The notes: generated from the letters alone by a model not told the origin. DNA of 64,000 nucleotides from Bacteroidia bacterium (GCA_018402155.1 JAGYJG010000001.1:1531001-1595000); one strand, 5' to 3'. Positions 1-11,260 are shown, counted from the stretch's first letter. Numbers and translations are program-made.

Positions 1-2
1 TC

Positions 3-344
3 TTTTTGTACGGAATGAATTTGTTTTTCGTGCTTTTTGCACGCGAAATATACAAGGATATTATTTCACACAAAGGAGACATATTGCTAGGATATGATAG
101 TATAGCAACGCAAGCTGGCTTAAATCCAAGTAAGCGTATTTTTCAGGTAATTTTAATATCTAGCATCATTGTAGATGCTTTGTTTTTATGGGTTCATACC
201 AAGCCAGAATTGTTTTATGTACTGGGCGCTATAGCTCTAATTAAAACACTAATGCTCGTTTTTATAGAACATAAACTGGAATCTGTTCACCGTCTTCTAC
301 AGTTGGCTATTTTGCTTTTTATTTTGGGTATTGTGTGGCTATAG
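3..344 (+). CDS. UbiA-family prenyltransferase, C-terminal fragment (5' end outside window)
   Basis: Open frame from the window edge; REIYKDIISHKGDILLGYDSIATQAG resembles the second conserved motif of UbiA prenyltransferases; hydrophobic helices follow. Confidence 0.7.
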   Translation, partial: FLYGMNLFFVLFAREIYKDIISHKGDILLGYDSIATQAGLNPSKRIFQVILISSIIVDALFLWVHTKPELFYVLGAIALIKTLMLVFIEHKLESVHRLLQLAILLFILGIVWL

Positions 345-1235
345 TTGAGCCATCAAAATGCCTATTCCCTGTTCAAAAGAATGGGGATTATAACCCAAAA
401 CAGCTCTACTTTTTTTCAAATCAAAGCCTGTTATAGGGGGTCGCTTAGCTGGCTGGTTTAGGGTTTCGCTGGTTACTTTATTTATTATGGACTTGTCTAA
501 GTCAAAATAATCCGCTACACGTTCTACAATTTCAACTATACTCATTTGGTCTCTTCCACTAATATTAAATATACCTTCCGCCTCATTTTGCTCTATCAAT
601 TGACACCCTTTTGCCAAATCTTCAGCTAAAGTAGGGCTACGCACCTGATCATTTACGACATTTATGGATTTCCCTTTTTCTAAAGCACCTTTGGCCCAAA
701 GTATAATATTACTTCTGCTCATATCGTGAACCACCCCATATACCAACACGGTGCGTGCTATACTCCACTTTTGGGACTGATTTTTTATCATATTCTCCGC
801 CGCCAACTTAGTCTCACCATAATAACTTATTGGGTTTGGCTCATCGTCTTCGGTATAAGGACCGTTTTGGCCATCAAAGATAAAATCTGTACTTAAATGA
901 ATTAAATGTGCACCTACCTCGTTGGCTGCCTCTACCACGTATTCTACTGCATCTACATTTAGTCGCTCTGCGCCCTCTCGGTCTTTTTCACACTCGTCTA
1001 CATTAGTCATTGCGGCAGTGTGAATTACAGTATGTGGTTGATATTTTGTTATTACATCCATCACATTTCGCACGTCTGATACATCCATTGTTGCATAGAT
1101 ATAGCCTTTTTTTGTGGGATATCTGTTATTTCCTCTTGAAGTGGCTATAAGTTCTACCCCTTCAGTTTGCACGTATAGATCTATCAGTTTTTGTCCAAGC
1201 AGTCCGTTACTTCCGGTTATTAGTATTTTTTTCAT
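339..1235 (-). CDS. dTDP-4-dehydrorhamnose reductase-like SDR family sugar oxidoreductase
   Basis: N-terminal ITGSNGLLGQKLID Rossmann motif, HTAAMTNVDECE, STDFIFDG, YGETKLAAE (YxxxK): RmlD-like. Confidence 0.85.
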   Translation of the reverse strand: MKKILITGSNGLLGQKLIDLYVQTEGVELIATSRGNNRYPTKKGYIYATMDVSDVRNVMDVITKYQPHTVIHTAAMTNVDECEKDREGAERLNVDAVEYVVEAANEVGAHLIHLSTDFIFDGQNGPYTEDDEPNPISYYGETKLAAENMIKNQSQKWSIARTVLVYGVVHDMSRSNIILWAKGALEKGKSINVVNDQVRSPTLAEDLAKGCQLIEQNEAEGIFNISGRDQMSIVEIVERVADYFDLDKSIINKVTSETLNQPAKRPPITGFDLKKSRAVLGYNPHSFEQGIGILMAQL

Positions 1236-2188
1236 ATCAAATTCAAAAAAGGATATTTGCTCATTAAGTTCTTTCGTAAGTCTTCGACTTTTTGCTCGTG
1301 CAGCAGAGGATCTACCTTAGGCCTATGCGCTACTAATTTATTGTATTTTTGAATTTTGGTGAGCGTAGTCAATGTTTCTTCAGAAAAATAAGTTTCACAA
1401 AACTGTTGCCAAATATAGATTTCTGCTTGTTCCGTAGGGTGCATCATATCTTCCTTTGCAAAACGGTAATCACGCAATTCGTCCATAAAAATCTCGTATG
1501 CAGGAAAATACAATTGCTTCGGATTGTTTATCAATATGTGGTGTATGGCAGCAAGTAAGGTTGACTTACTTCTACTGCTCTGTATTACTCCGCTGCGTAA
1601 ATGGCGTATAGGACTTAGCGTCCAGATGAGTTGAGTTTTATTATTTATTTTGGAAATACTATCTGTTATACGTTGCAAACTTTCCGTTATTTCTGCAAAA
1701 CTAAGTTGTCTTTGTTCAAAATAGTGACTAGATAACTTATGGCAGTTGGCTACTACTTGCTGCTCGCAGGTAAAAACCAATGAAGTCCCCAAAGTAATTA
1801 TAACCACATCCGCTTGTTCCAAATCAGTTCGGGTTTTAGAAAGTAGCTGATTGCTGTATGTTACGGCATCATCGTCGTTTTTATATTTAAAATCTCCGTG
1901 ATGCTCCCAAGAGAAGTATTTTTTATGCTTCTGGAAGTCAATATTTTGATAGCCTATACTAAGTGCACAACGTTCTAAAATACGTGCTATACTGATAGGA
2001 TTATAAAGAATTCCGAAAGGGTTGGAAGATACTAATAATCCATGTGCAGACATTCGCATAGCTTGATTAGCTGCAAAACAAGAGCCCATCGTAAAAAAAG
2101 ATGGCCAAACTTTTGGCAGTGTTTGTTTGGGTATATTGAAGTCTATTTTTAGTTTCAATGTGGGGTCAAATTTAATACGTATTTTCAC
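1232..2188 (-). CDS. GSCFA domain-containing protein
   Basis: Contains FFTMGSCFAANQA, the signature of the GSCFA family; 4-nt overlap with the downstream RmlD-like gene. Confidence 0.85.
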   Translation of the reverse strand: MKIRIKFDPTLKLKIDFNIPKQTLPKVWPSFFTMGSCFAANQAMRMSAHGLLVSSNPFGILYNPISIARILERCALSIGYQNIDFQKHKKYFSWEHHGDFKYKNDDDAVTYSNQLLSKTRTDLEQADVVIITLGTSLVFTCEQQVVANCHKLSSHYFEQRQLSFAEITESLQRITDSISKINNKTQLIWTLSPIRHLRSGVIQSSRSKSTLLAAIHHILINNPKQLYFPAYEIFMDELRDYRFAKEDMMHPTEQAEIYIWQQFCETYFSEETLTTLTKIQKYNKLVAHRPKVDPLLHEQKVEDLRKNLMSKYPFLNLI

Positions 2189-2553
2189 ATCTCACTTTGG
2201 ACCTTCCATTCTACTCGTGTTTAGCAATGACTTCACCATAAAAAATGCCACATCGCAAAGAAAAATGGTTAATAGCGGGCTAGTTAAACATGTTTTAAGA
2301 TAAATAGACTCTGTAAACAATGGAAAAAACAAATTAAGTATCCTAAAACCAAACAGAGTTTTTTATAAAAAAACCACTTTAAATTATGGATCAAAAATTT
2401 TACAGACAGTTTCGATGGTATGTCATAAATGGGGTATCCTAGATAGACCAAAAAATGTTATCGTAAATTGCTACGATGTAATATAAATAAGCTCAAAATG
2501 ACAAGAGATAATCTATGGTTCGGCACAAAAAGTGACTAGGAAAACCTAGCAAG

Positions 2554-2592
2554 AAAAATCCTCTAGGGTATTAAAACCTTAGAGGATTTTTT
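2554..2592 (-). terminator. Rho-independent terminator-like hairpin downstream of the lipoprotein gene
   Basis: AAAAATCCTCTA...TAGAGGATTTTTT inverted repeat with flanking A/T runs, just 3' of the minus-strand gene ending at 2614; may be bidirectional. Confidence 0.7.
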
Positions 2593-2613
2593 ATGTTACC
2601 GTTTTATACCTAC

Positions 2614-3426
2614 CTACTTGCAGTTATACTCAAAAGTGTAATCCGTTTTCATACCAAAGACTGTTTCCTGACTAGTCAATGGATATTCATTATCATTGTA
2701 CGCATAAACCGTGGTATAAGGCAATTTTATTTCTTGTCCATTAAAATTTGCTACGACATTAGCAGAAACTATATTTTGCTTTATAACTGCTGTGGGATTA
2801 AATTCATCCTCAAATGCAAAGGCCACACTGCTATTGTAAGGATTTTTCTTTCCGTCAAAAACAAAATCAGTAACTTCTAAATCAGTAGAAAACGACTCGT
2901 TTTCAGCGTTATAATTGTCTGTAACCACGGAGCTAAGCACTCCATTAGTATATACTAAAGTAGTTATGTCTCTCAAAACGGCATTACCCATATCATCATA
3001 AAAGCTATTTTCAACTTTGGTCACATTTCCGTTAGCAGACGTTATGACGGTAAAGTAAACGGGCTCTCCGTCATCGACAATATTGATGCGTGTAGGATAA
3101 TCGCTTGCATTTTCATACAAAAAGGTAGAAACTACACCATCTGAAGTTGCCGAGGTCAATTTACCATCGGTATATTCATATGTAGTCACATAGCTGTCTC
3201 CATCTTCTACTGCAGTAGCCTTTATAAGTTGTTTTTCGGCATTATACTCGTAGGTTGTTGAAACTGAGCCATCGTCAGATACCTCTGTTATTTTGGTTGG
3301 ATAGCATTGCACTACTACTATATCTGCAGGTTTAGTGACTTCGTCTTCATCTTCTGTACAACTAGAAAACGTGCCTAAACCTGCACCTAGTACAAGTATG
3401 AGCATAGTTTTGAATGAATAGTTCAT
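2614..3426 (-). CDS. Putative lipoprotein with YD-like repeats, unknown function
   Basis: Signal sequence plus lipobox-like FSSC; repeated STTYEYNAEKQL / VTTYEYTDGKLTSATSDG pattern. Confidence 0.6.
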   Translation of the reverse strand: MNYSFKTMLILVLGAGLGTFSSCTEDEDEVTKPADIVVVQCYPTKITEVSDDGSVSTTYEYNAEKQLIKATAVEDGDSYVTTYEYTDGKLTSATSDGVVSTFLYENASDYPTRINIVDDGEPVYFTVITSANGNVTKVENSFYDDMGNAVLRDITTLVYTNGVLSSVVTDNYNAENESFSTDLEVTDFVFDGKKNPYNSSVAFAFEDEFNPTAVIKQNIVSANVVANFNGQEIKLPYTTVYAYNDNEYPLTSQETVFGMKTDYTFEYNCK

Positions 3427-3508
3427 TGATTAAAATAAATTTTTATTGAGCGAAGGTCGTATTTTAAATGATATAAAATATCATGTAGATGTAATTTGAA
3501 TCGATGCT

Positions 3509-3516
3509 TACCTTTG
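3509..3516 (+). promoter_or_regulatory. Bacteroidota -7 box TACCTTTG upstream of miaB
   Basis: Matches TAnnTTTG; ends 7 nt before the TTG start at 3524. Confidence 0.5.
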
Positions 3517-3523
3517 CACAGCT

Positions 3524-4912
3524 TTGGTAGAGATACAACAACAAACGAAACGAAAATTATACATCGAAAGTTATGGCTGCGCCATGAATTTTGCAGATAG
3601 CGAAGTAGTAGCGTCTATAATGGCAGAAGTGGGTATAGAAACAACCAATGATGAAATGGAGGCTGACATCATATTTATCAACACCTGCTCTATACGCGAC
3701 AATGCGGAGCAAAAAATAAGACACCGTTTGAAACACCTGCGGCACAATAAAAAGCACAAAAAAGAGCTCACTATAGGCGTACTTGGCTGTATGGCAGAGC
3801 GCCTTAAAAAACAACTGCTAGAAGAGGAAAAGCTTGTAGATATAGTAGCAGGACCAGACGCCTACAAAGAACTGCCAATACTCCTCAGAGAGGTAGAAAG
3901 TGGACATAAAGCTATCAATGTTATGTTAAGTCTTGAGGAAACCTATGCCGAGATACAACCTACCCGACTAAATAGCAACGGGGTAACAGCATTTATCTCT
4001 ATCACTCGTGGATGTGATAACATGTGTAGCTTTTGCGTGGTACCATTTACCCGTGGACGCGAACGCAGCAGAAACCCTGAAAGCATTGTTGCAGAGGCTA
4101 AAGATCTAGTAAGCAAGGGGTACAAAGAAGTCACTCTTTTGGGGCAAAATGTGGACTCATACTTATGGTACGGAGGAGGAGCTAGAAAAGATTTTGATAA
4201 ATTAACCATAGAAGAAAAAGAGAATAGCATCTCTTTTGCCAACTTACTTGAAATGGTGGCTAAGGTAGACCCATTGCTCAGGGTAAGATTTTCTACTTCG
4301 CATCCAAAAGATATTCACGACGAAGTACTTTATGTAATGAAAAAATATGACAATGTTGCCAAACATATCCATTTTCCAGCACAGAGCGGCAGTACCAGAA
4401 TACTCGAAAAAATGAACCGGACATACACCCGCGAATGGTATAATATGAAATATGCGCGCATAAAGGAAGTACTCCCCCAATGTGGTGTAAGTTGCGATAT
4501 CATAACTGGGTTTTGCTCAGAAACAGAAGAAGACCATAAAGACACATTAGACCTAATGCGCAAATGTGAATTTGAATTTAGTTATATGTATTTTTATAGT
4601 GAACGCCCAGGTACACTTGCAGCTAGAAAGTTTGAAGACGACATACCAGAAGAAATTAAAAAAAGACGACTAACCGAGGTTATAGAAGTGCAACACGAAG
4701 TTTCGCGCAGGCTAAATGCTGCACAAGTCGGAAAAATACATCGTGTGCTGATAGAGATGCAAAGCAAAAAAAACACCGATGAATGGATGGGGCGAAATGA
4801 GCAAAATATCAAAGTGATTTTCCCTAAAGATCACTATACTATGGGTGACTACGTAGACGTACGCATAGAAAGAAGCACCACCACTAGCTTGATAGGCGTG
4901 GGCATTTCGTAA
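3524..4912 (+). CDS. miaB: tRNA-2-methylthio-N6-dimethylallyladenosine synthase MiaB
   Basis: [15 protein letters not shown], radical-SAM motif [21 protein letters not shown]-terminal TRAM-like region; TTG start. Confidence 0.95.
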   Translation: MVEIQQQTKRKLYIESYGCAMNFADSEVVASIMAEVGIETTNDEMEADIIFINTCSIRDNAEQKIRHRLKHLRHNKKHKKELTIGVLGCMAERLKKQLLEEEKLVDIVAGPDAYKELPILLREVESGHKAINVMLSLEETYAEIQPTRLNSNGVTAFISITRGCDNMCSFCVVPFTRGRERSRNPESIVAEAKDLVSKGYKEVTLLGQNVDSYLWYGGGARKDFDKLTIEEKENSISFANLLEMVAKVDPLLRVRFSTSHPKDIHDEVLYVMKKYDNVAKHIHFPAQSGSTRILEKMNRTYTREWYNMKYARIKEVLPQCGVSCDIITGFCSETEEDHKDTLDLMRKCEFEFSYMYFYSERPGTLAARKFEDDIPEEIKKRRLTEVIEVQHEVSRRLNAAQVGKIHRVLIEMQSKKNTDEWMGRNEQNIKVIFPKDHYTMGDYVDVRIERSTTTSLIGVGIS

Positions 4913-5103
4913 TGAAGATTCAGCGATATTCCGCTATTCTATTTTCCTGATAAAATCCGTGGTACTATCTCTTATCTTGTACCAAAGAAAATATCTACTC
5001 GATATCAAAAATATAGTGCTAACACATAGGATATTGAATAGAGAATAATCAAATAGTGTACACTAATTGGCAAAAAAAACAATTGTGAAACTTTGAGTTT
5101 AAC

Positions 5104-5129
5104 TCTGCTAATTAGCGAAATTTAGCAGA
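5104..5129. repeat. Inverted repeat TCTGCTAA-(10 nt)-TTAGCAGA in intergenic region
   Basis: 8-bp perfect arms read directly from the sequence. Confidence 0.5.
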
Positions 5130-5247
5130 ATTAAATTAAAAAGGAAACTAGCGCTAAAATGCTTTAATTCTGAGGATCCAAAAACAGCTTAGAGAAAGCC
5201 TTTATAAAATTATGTCCCAATCCTCTATTTCATTTTGCGTAAAAAGA

Positions 5248-7656
5248 TTAACCGTAGTATCCGTATCTAGGATACAAAAATTCTGAGCCAGTTATTTTTC
5301 CCAGACCTTCGGCATAATGTCTCATTGCCTCTACTAGACCCGGAATGAGTACATAGTTTTCATTTGAATCTATGGGAAAAAGGGCCTTCCAGCCATTGTA
5401 TGTTCCCAAACTAAGGTCAAAGTCTTGGAGCTGTTCATATAACCCTGTAATACGACCGCAGTAGGCTAATAGACCACTTGTATTGTAGTGGTAATTTTCT
5501 TCCACATTACGAGCATTTTTTAGTTTGAGTGTATTTATCGCTTTTCTAAAGCTAGGCTCATCGCTATACACATTTAGACTATCAGTTAGCCCTCCGGCAT
5601 AGGTCTTGGCAGTATTGAGCACGGCGTTTGGACGCAGGTCTACAAACCCATTATTGCACACTAACCAATTGATAAATTCTTCCCGATCAAGGCGATGTTC
5701 TAAACAAAGATTGTCTATCGCTTCAATCAAAGTATAGTTAGCTGTGAGCACAAGATCTAAAGGAGCAAAATAAGGACCAGCTAAAATCTGATCTTTACCT
5801 TCTGATGTTTTATAAATAATAGGAGTACCCAACGAGGTTATTGCTCTAACTGTTTGAGAAACAGCAGAGTGAAGTCCATTATAAAATATTTTTAAAAAGC
5901 CTTTCAACTCACCTTTAAATCCAGTGTAAGCGGCCATTTCTTCCACAGTATTTATAGCTAAAAGTGAAGTGAAATTCTCTGCCAAACCTACAATATCTTT
6001 GCTATATACCACAATATCTTCAAGAAGTAGCTTCGGAGTATTGGCGTCTACAAATTCCTTTACTTCCTTCTCTTTGTACTTGCTAGTAACTTTCTGGCTC
6101 ACGTACTTTGGGTTCAAGTTTTTGAGCTTGTGCATGAGCATCATAAGACCGTGTGTATGCAACTCAGCCTGGTGCTTACTACTACCAAGTTCCTGAAAAG
6201 CCTTTGTAGAGAATGCACTTGTTTGATATCTTCTAAACTCTTTACGATTATTGAGTAATGCAAATACCAAACTACTATTATCAGTTTGGGTATAGTAGCA
6301 TATTCCGTGTTTATCAAACCATGGTTTTTGCGGATCATCACCTAATAGTGCATTGCTTACCAGCACATGAGCAAGCTCCTCTTGTGAGGCAATTTTCATG
6401 TTCAGATATAGTGCATATGCATTGTCCAAAGAAAAAAGACCATTTTCACCACTTCTAAGTGCATAATTTACATTCAGACTAGGAATATTCTCTTTGGTGT
6501 TTCCAAAATTCATTTTAGATTTTTCTGCAGACCATCCATTGTTGCCAACCACTGGATGGCTAGCTGCAACGGGCAGTGCAGGAAAAATCTTATTGAGCAA
6601 GCGATCACCTTTTTTATCCTTTATCAAAGTGAGATCAAATGGGAGCTCATCATTTTCGTCTGCAAGTCTAAATTTACGACTCACCCCACTGCTGAGTGGC
6701 AGAGTACTGCTTTGGTAGATATAGTCTATACCAATAGCACTTGCAGTAACTAGACTTTTTAGTCCAAAATTGGAATATTGAATAGTAAGTTGATTAGCAT
6801 AAAACTGTTTTTCTTTGAGCAACGCACCCAAAGAAGAGTGCGCGTACCCCAACTTTATGACAGGTTCTCCATTGATAATTTGATACATACCCCCAACTGA
6901 GGTTGTGTGTGCCATAAGCACCTCTTCGGCATGGTTTTTCTTAATATCTCCAAAATCTTCGGCCAAGCCTTTAAGTATTTCTTTTTTAATGCTGCGTTCT
7001 ATACTTTTTTCGGTATCTCCTGCGCTTAGTCCGTGCTCGTCTAGCAATCTGTCTATATTTTCGAAATGATACGTTGCAACACTAGGAACTGGTATACCAC
7101 TAAAAACGGCCCTTATTTTTTCGTTGGATGCCATTCCTAAGTTTTGTTTTACCTGTTTTACAAAGGCCTCAAACGGGGAAGTTGTTTTACTTGCTTCACT
7201 TACCAAATATGCAATTTTCTCTTCCTTAGACCCTAAATTCTTTAACGCGGCATTTAAATCTGCTTGAAATTTGGGAACAGCCAGAAGCGTTTTAAAATGC
7301 AATTCCATAAAGCCGTCAAATAGCCAGATAGACTCATCACCAATTTCTGAGGTTTTCTCAAATCGTTGCTTACCAAATATTTGAAAAAGTTTACCACAAA
7401 ACTGTTCAATTTGTGCTTTATTTATGCCTGTTATTATCAGTTTGGGATGATAATGAGGAGCTTTTAAGCTAGCGTTCTTTATGTACACAAAACTTTCTAA
7501 AACTTCTATAACGGCTTGCCCACCGACAGCACCAGTGCCGCCAAAAAATATCATTTTATAGTCGAAGGGATTTACATCTTTTGCTACGGCCAGTTCCTTA
7601 AGTTTTAAAAAGAAAGATTGGTGTTTGTATTGTGTAAAATCGTCTTTACTCAGCAT
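5248..7656 (-). CDS. Conserved-looking hypothetical protein, 802 aa, N-terminal Rossmann-like motif
   Basis: Single long ORF, typical codon use; MIFFGGTGAVGGQAVIEVLES glycine-rich nucleotide-binding motif; no family recognised. Confidence 0.8.
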   Translation of the reverse strand: MLSKDDFTQYKHQSFFLKLKELAVAKDVNPFDYKMIFFGGTGAVGGQAVIEVLESFVYIKNASLKAPHYHPKLIITGINKAQIEQFCGKLFQIFGKQRFEKTSEIGDESIWLFDGFMELHFKTLLAVPKFQADLNAALKNLGSKEEKIAYLVSEASKTTSPFEAFVKQVKQNLGMASNEKIRAVFSGIPVPSVATYHFENIDRLLDEHGLSAGDTEKSIERSIKKEILKGLAEDFGDIKKNHAEEVLMAHTTSVGGMYQIINGEPVIKLGYAHSSLGALLKEKQFYANQLTIQYSNFGLKSLVTASAIGIDYIYQSSTLPLSSGVSRKFRLADENDELPFDLTLIKDKKGDRLLNKIFPALPVAASHPVVGNNGWSAEKSKMNFGNTKENIPSLNVNYALRSGENGLFSLDNAYALYLNMKIASQEELAHVLVSNALLGDDPQKPWFDKHGICYYTQTDNSSLVFALLNNRKEFRRYQTSAFSTKAFQELGSSKHQAELHTHGLMMLMHKLKNLNPKYVSQKVTSKYKEKEVKEFVDANTPKLLLEDIVVYSKDIVGLAENFTSLLAINTVEEMAAYTGFKGELKGFLKIFYNGLHSAVSQTVRAITSLGTPIIYKTSEGKDQILAGPYFAPLDLVLTANYTLIEAIDNLCLEHRLDREEFINWLVCNNGFVDLRPNAVLNTAKTYAGGLTDSLNVYSDEPSFRKAINTLKLKNARNVEENYHYNTSGLLAYCGRITGLYEQLQDFDLSLGTYNGWKALFPIDSNENYVLIPGLVEAMRHYAEGLGKITGSEFLYPRYGYYG

Positions 7657-7682
7657 TTGGTATTTTGTATTCTTAGGTAACG

Positions 7683-7690
7683 CAAAGGTA
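7683..7690 (-). promoter_or_regulatory. -7 box (TACCTTTG on minus strand) upstream of the 802-aa ORF
   Basis: caaaggta on plus strand, 26 nt upstream of the ATG at 7656. Confidence 0.35.
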
Positions 7691-7848
7691 ACAAAAAGAA
7701 GCTCATTAATGCATAGTAAGCAACTGCAAATAAGCGCCTGAAAACCAATAGTCGGGAGTACTCAAAAAAGTAATGCTATCTGAAGACAGTTATATCGTGA
7801 GATTTTGTAGCAATAGCTTTAGATTGTTACAATGAATTTTAAAAAAAA

Positions 7849-9225
7849 TCAATCAACATTATCATGCAGAAAAGAATTATTAGTACGTAATTCTGGCTTT
7901 TGCTCAGGCTCTTCAATAAGACTAGTTCGACTTATTTCAGTTTCCGAAGAGTGTGTTACCTCGTTTAAGTTAATTCCTTTTCTTTTGTATGCTGGAACAT
8001 TTTCTAATTCTTCGATTCCGTGCTCTTTTTTAGCAGTATCATTGAGCTCCTTGAGGTATTTCATGCGTTTCTTCATCTCTTCTACCTTCCTATTCGCTGA
8101 CTCCACTTCGTTCAACTCCTCTTCTGCCATTTGGTCAAAAATAGTCTTTTGCTTTAGCGCATCACGTTCATCTTTAGACATCTCATCTTCATTTACCTGC
8201 AAGGCACCCAAATCAAATTCTACATCATTAACTCCTTTAGAGGTTGTTTTATATCTATTTTCAGCCCTATTAAATCCAGTAGCTATGACAGTAACAGTGA
8301 GACCTCTGCCAAGTTTTTCATCAAAACATAACCCACACTTCAATGTAGCGTCTCTGCCAGCTTCATTTTGCAAAAACTCGTTAATTTGTGCATACTCATC
8401 CATGGTAGCTTCCTCCTCTCCGTAAGAAATATTAACCAATAAATCACTTGCACCTTGTATTCTATTGTCATCGAGCAACGGAGAATTTAGTGCTTGATTT
8501 ACCGCACGCATTGCACGGTCATCACCTTCGCTTAAACCCATACCCATAATAGATACGCCACTATCACTCATGGCAGTTTTTACATCTTCAAAATCTACAT
8601 TGATGCTTCCCGCTATAGTAATAATTTCTGCTATACCCTTTGCGGCTGTAGTGAGTACATTATCTGCGTGGCCAAAAGCTTTGCTGATGGGCAAATTACC
8701 ATATATCTCTTTAATACGATCGTTAGAAATAACCAAAAGGGAATCCACACTTTCGCGTATTTCTTCTATTCCGTGAAAAGCTGCGTCACACCGTCTACCG
8801 CCCTCAAAATTAAAAGGAGTGGTAACAATACCTACAGTAAGTATACCCATATCTTTTGCAGCTTTTGCAATTACAGGAGCTGCACCAGTACCCGTGCCAC
8901 CACCCATACCAGCAGTTACAAAAACCATTTGAGTATTTACACCAAGAGAATCAATAATATCCTTTATATTCTCTTCAGCAGCTTTTCTACCCACCTCAGG
9001 ATTGGAACCTGCACCTCTACCCTCGGTTAGCGCACTACCAATTTGTATTTTATTTGGAATCGGGCTATTTTCTAGCGCCTGCGAATCTGTATTGCAGATA
9101 AAAAAATCTACTCCTTCTATACCCTCTCTGTACATGTGGTTTACTGCGTTTCCGCCTCCACCTCCTACGCCTATTACTTTAATTATAGAGGATTTGTCTT
9201 TTGGTAATTCTACTGTAAAACTCAT
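7849..9225 (-). CDS. ftsZ: Cell division protein FtsZ
   Basis: [17 protein letters not shown], tubulin signature [26 protein letters not shown]; last gene of dcw cluster. Confidence 0.98.
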   Translation of the reverse strand: MSFTVELPKDKSSIIKVIGVGGGGGNAVNHMYREGIEGVDFFICNTDSQALENSPIPNKIQIGSALTEGRGAGSNPEVGRKAAEENIKDIIDSLGVNTQMVFVTAGMGGGTGTGAAPVIAKAAKDMGILTVGIVTTPFNFEGGRRCDAAFHGIEEIRESVDSLLVISNDRIKEIYGNLPISKAFGHADNVLTTAAKGIAEIITIAGSINVDFEDVKTAMSDSGVSIMGMGLSEGDDRAMRAVNQALNSPLLDDNRIQGASDLLVNISYGEEEATMDEYAQINEFLQNEAGRDATLKCGLCFDEKLGRGLTVTVIATGFNRAENRYKTTSKGVNDVEFDLGALQVNEDEMSKDERDALKQKTIFDQMAEEELNEVESANRKVEEMKKRMKYLKELNDTAKKEHGIEELENVPAYKRKGINLNEVTHSSETEISRTSLIEEPEQKPELRTNNSFLHDNVD

Positions 9226-9237
9226 AATTGCCTTTTT

Positions 9238-10539
9238 TTATTTGTAATCTGCTACATCTACTTCATCTTTCAACCAGTCTTTTATTCGGTCAAATAATGC
9301 TGTTTTTTTTCTATCATGACCCAGTTGGTCTGCATTCACGTTTAGCGAAGCTCCGCTGCTTCGTTCCTCTGCCAATCCTCTCAGCACAAGTCCCACACTG
9401 GTAGCATATATGGGACTTTTTACCTCATCGACCATACCTTTAGCTAGGTGTTCATTAGGATACCCAATACGCGCATCAAGACCTGTAACGAACTCTGCCA
9501 GCTGAGCAATATGCTTTAATTGAGCGCCACCTCCAGTCAATACAATGCCACCAGCTAATTTTTTCTCCATATTGCTTGCTTTAATTTCGTAATACACTAG
9601 CTCCATTATCTCCTCTATGCGTGCTTGGATAATTTTACTTAAGTTTTTAATCGAAATTTCTCGTGCCTCTCTACCGCGTATGCCGGGTATGCTAACTATT
9701 TCATTTTCACTCAGCTCATTAGCAAGTGCGCTGCCAAATTTCACTTTGAGCAACTCTGCATGAGCCTTCATTACATTACACCCTTCTTTAATGTCTTCAG
9801 TAATAATGTTACCACCGTATGGAATAATCGCTGTGTGGCGTATAATATTTTCATGAAAGATAGCAACATCTGTAGTTCCGCCACCAATATCCACAAGTAC
9901 AACACCAGCTTCTAGCTCTTCTTTACTCAATACTGCCTCAGAAGATGCCAACGGCTCTAGGGCAAGCTCAGACACTTTTAATCCAGCTTTTTCAACGCAT
10001 TTGTAAATATTTTTTGCTGCAGCTATCTGACCAGTTATTATATGGAAATTTCCTTCCAACTTTACTCCTGCCATACCTACAGGATCAACTATACCAGGCT
10101 CATCATCTACAGTATAGTCTTGTGGGAGTACATGTATTATTCTATCTCCCGGTTTCACCGCAAGTTTAAACATATCATTCTCCAACTTTTTAAGGTCTTC
10201 TTTATCGATTTCAGCCTCCCCATCATTGCGTATAATCATGCCACGATGTTGCAAGCTATTGATGTGAGCTCCGGCTATACCAACCTGCACACGTTTAATG
10301 TCTACGTTGCTTTTTTCTGATGCTTCTTTTACAGCAGCCTGTATAGCTGCCACGGTTTTATCAATATTAGAAACTACCCCACGTGTCACGCCACCGTGCG
10401 ATGCCACCTTACCCATACCCAATATGTCTACTTTCCCATATTGGTTTGCACGCCCTACAATTACGCAAACTTTGGTAGTCCCTATATCTAGACCTACGAT
10501 GATTTTTTCTTGTGCTTCTTCCATTTTATTTACAGACAA
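9238..10539 (-). CDS. ftsA: Cell division protein FtsA
   Basis: IIVGLDIGTTKVCVIVGR, VVLVDIGGGTTDVAIF actin-fold motifs; adjacent to ftsZ. Confidence 0.96.
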   Translation of the reverse strand: MSVNKMEEAQEKIIVGLDIGTTKVCVIVGRANQYGKVDILGMGKVASHGGVTRGVVSNIDKTVAAIQAAVKEASEKSNVDIKRVQVGIAGAHINSLQHRGMIIRNDGEAEIDKEDLKKLENDMFKLAVKPGDRIIHVLPQDYTVDDEPGIVDPVGMAGVKLEGNFHIITGQIAAAKNIYKCVEKAGLKVSELALEPLASSEAVLSKEELEAGVVLVDIGGGTTDVAIFHENIIRHTAIIPYGGNIITEDIKEGCNVMKAHAELLKVKFGSALANELSENEIVSIPGIRGREAREISIKNLSKIIQARIEEIMELVYYEIKASNMEKKLAGGIVLTGGGAQLKHIAQLAEFVTGLDARIGYPNEHLAKGMVDEVKSPIYATSVGLVLRGLAEERSSGASLNVNADQLGHDRKKTALFDRIKDWLKDEVDVADYK

Positions 10540-11260
10540 TTTGATCTTTATATTTCAGGTTTATTATAGTGTACTTGTCCCAGCCTAAATAATTGAGCCC
10601 GTCACTATAAAATTGCATAAGCTTAGAAAACTTCTCTTCTACGTGCTCATTATCGCCAATTATAATGCGTTGGTTCTTGATTTTTGGTATAATTACAAGA
10701 TCACCATTACTTTCCACAAATATCTGCTCTGTAAGCGCTTCCATAAATGCATTTTCTTGCACATAGGTACTTAGTGTGTACACTTTCTTAATCATAGCTT
10801 TTGTTAAACGTCCATTAGCTATGGGTACTCTTGCTACATCTGTACCTAAAGCAGGTATAATTGTGAAGTCTTTCGCAATGTAATAGTCACCTTCATCATT
10901 GCCCATGATGCGCACTACAGGTACACGTTGCTCTATCTGAATCTTCAGCTCACCCCGAAGGTCAAAAGATACCTCAGCCTCTAGCACAGCAGGCATACCC
11001 TCGAGTTGTTTCTCTATAGTAGGTAACGATAGATTTTCCTGCGTTGTACCCAAAAGTCCACCACTAAACCACTCGCTTATTTTGTCGTTTATAAGCCTTT
11101 GCGTTATCAGCTGTTTTTCTACTGGAGCCTCTATTTCTATAGTTAGCTTCTCGCAAACTTGTTGAGTTTGTTTATTTTTTAGAACGACAAACAACGCTCC
11201 CAATACAGTAAGTGTCAATATATATATAGACTTGCGCAAATACGGCTTAAACTTGACCAT
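10526..11260 (-). CDS. ftsQ: Cell division protein FtsQ-like
   Basis: Single N-terminal TM helix, POTRA-like region, position between murC and ftsA. Confidence 0.8.
   Translation of the reverse strand: MVKFKPYLRKSIYILTLTVLGALFVVLKNKQTQQVCEKLTIEIEAPVEKQLITQRLINDKISEWFSGGLLGTTQENLSLPTIEKQLEGMPAVLEAEVSFDLRGELKIQIEQRVPVVRIMGNDEGDYYIAKDFTIIPALGTDVARVPIANGRLTKAMIKKVYTLSTYVQENAFMEALTEQIFVESNGDLVIIPKIKNQRIIIGDNEHVEEKFSKLMQFYSDGLNYLGWDKYTIINLKYKDQIVCK

Noticed and set aside
2593-2880. 95-aa plus-strand ORF
   Set aside because: Overlaps the lipoprotein gene antisense and starts inside the terminator hairpin.
7832-8425. 197-aa ORF on the plus strand
   Set aside because: Entirely antisense to ftsZ; Ser-rich composition typical of a reverse-complement shadow ORF; no family motif.
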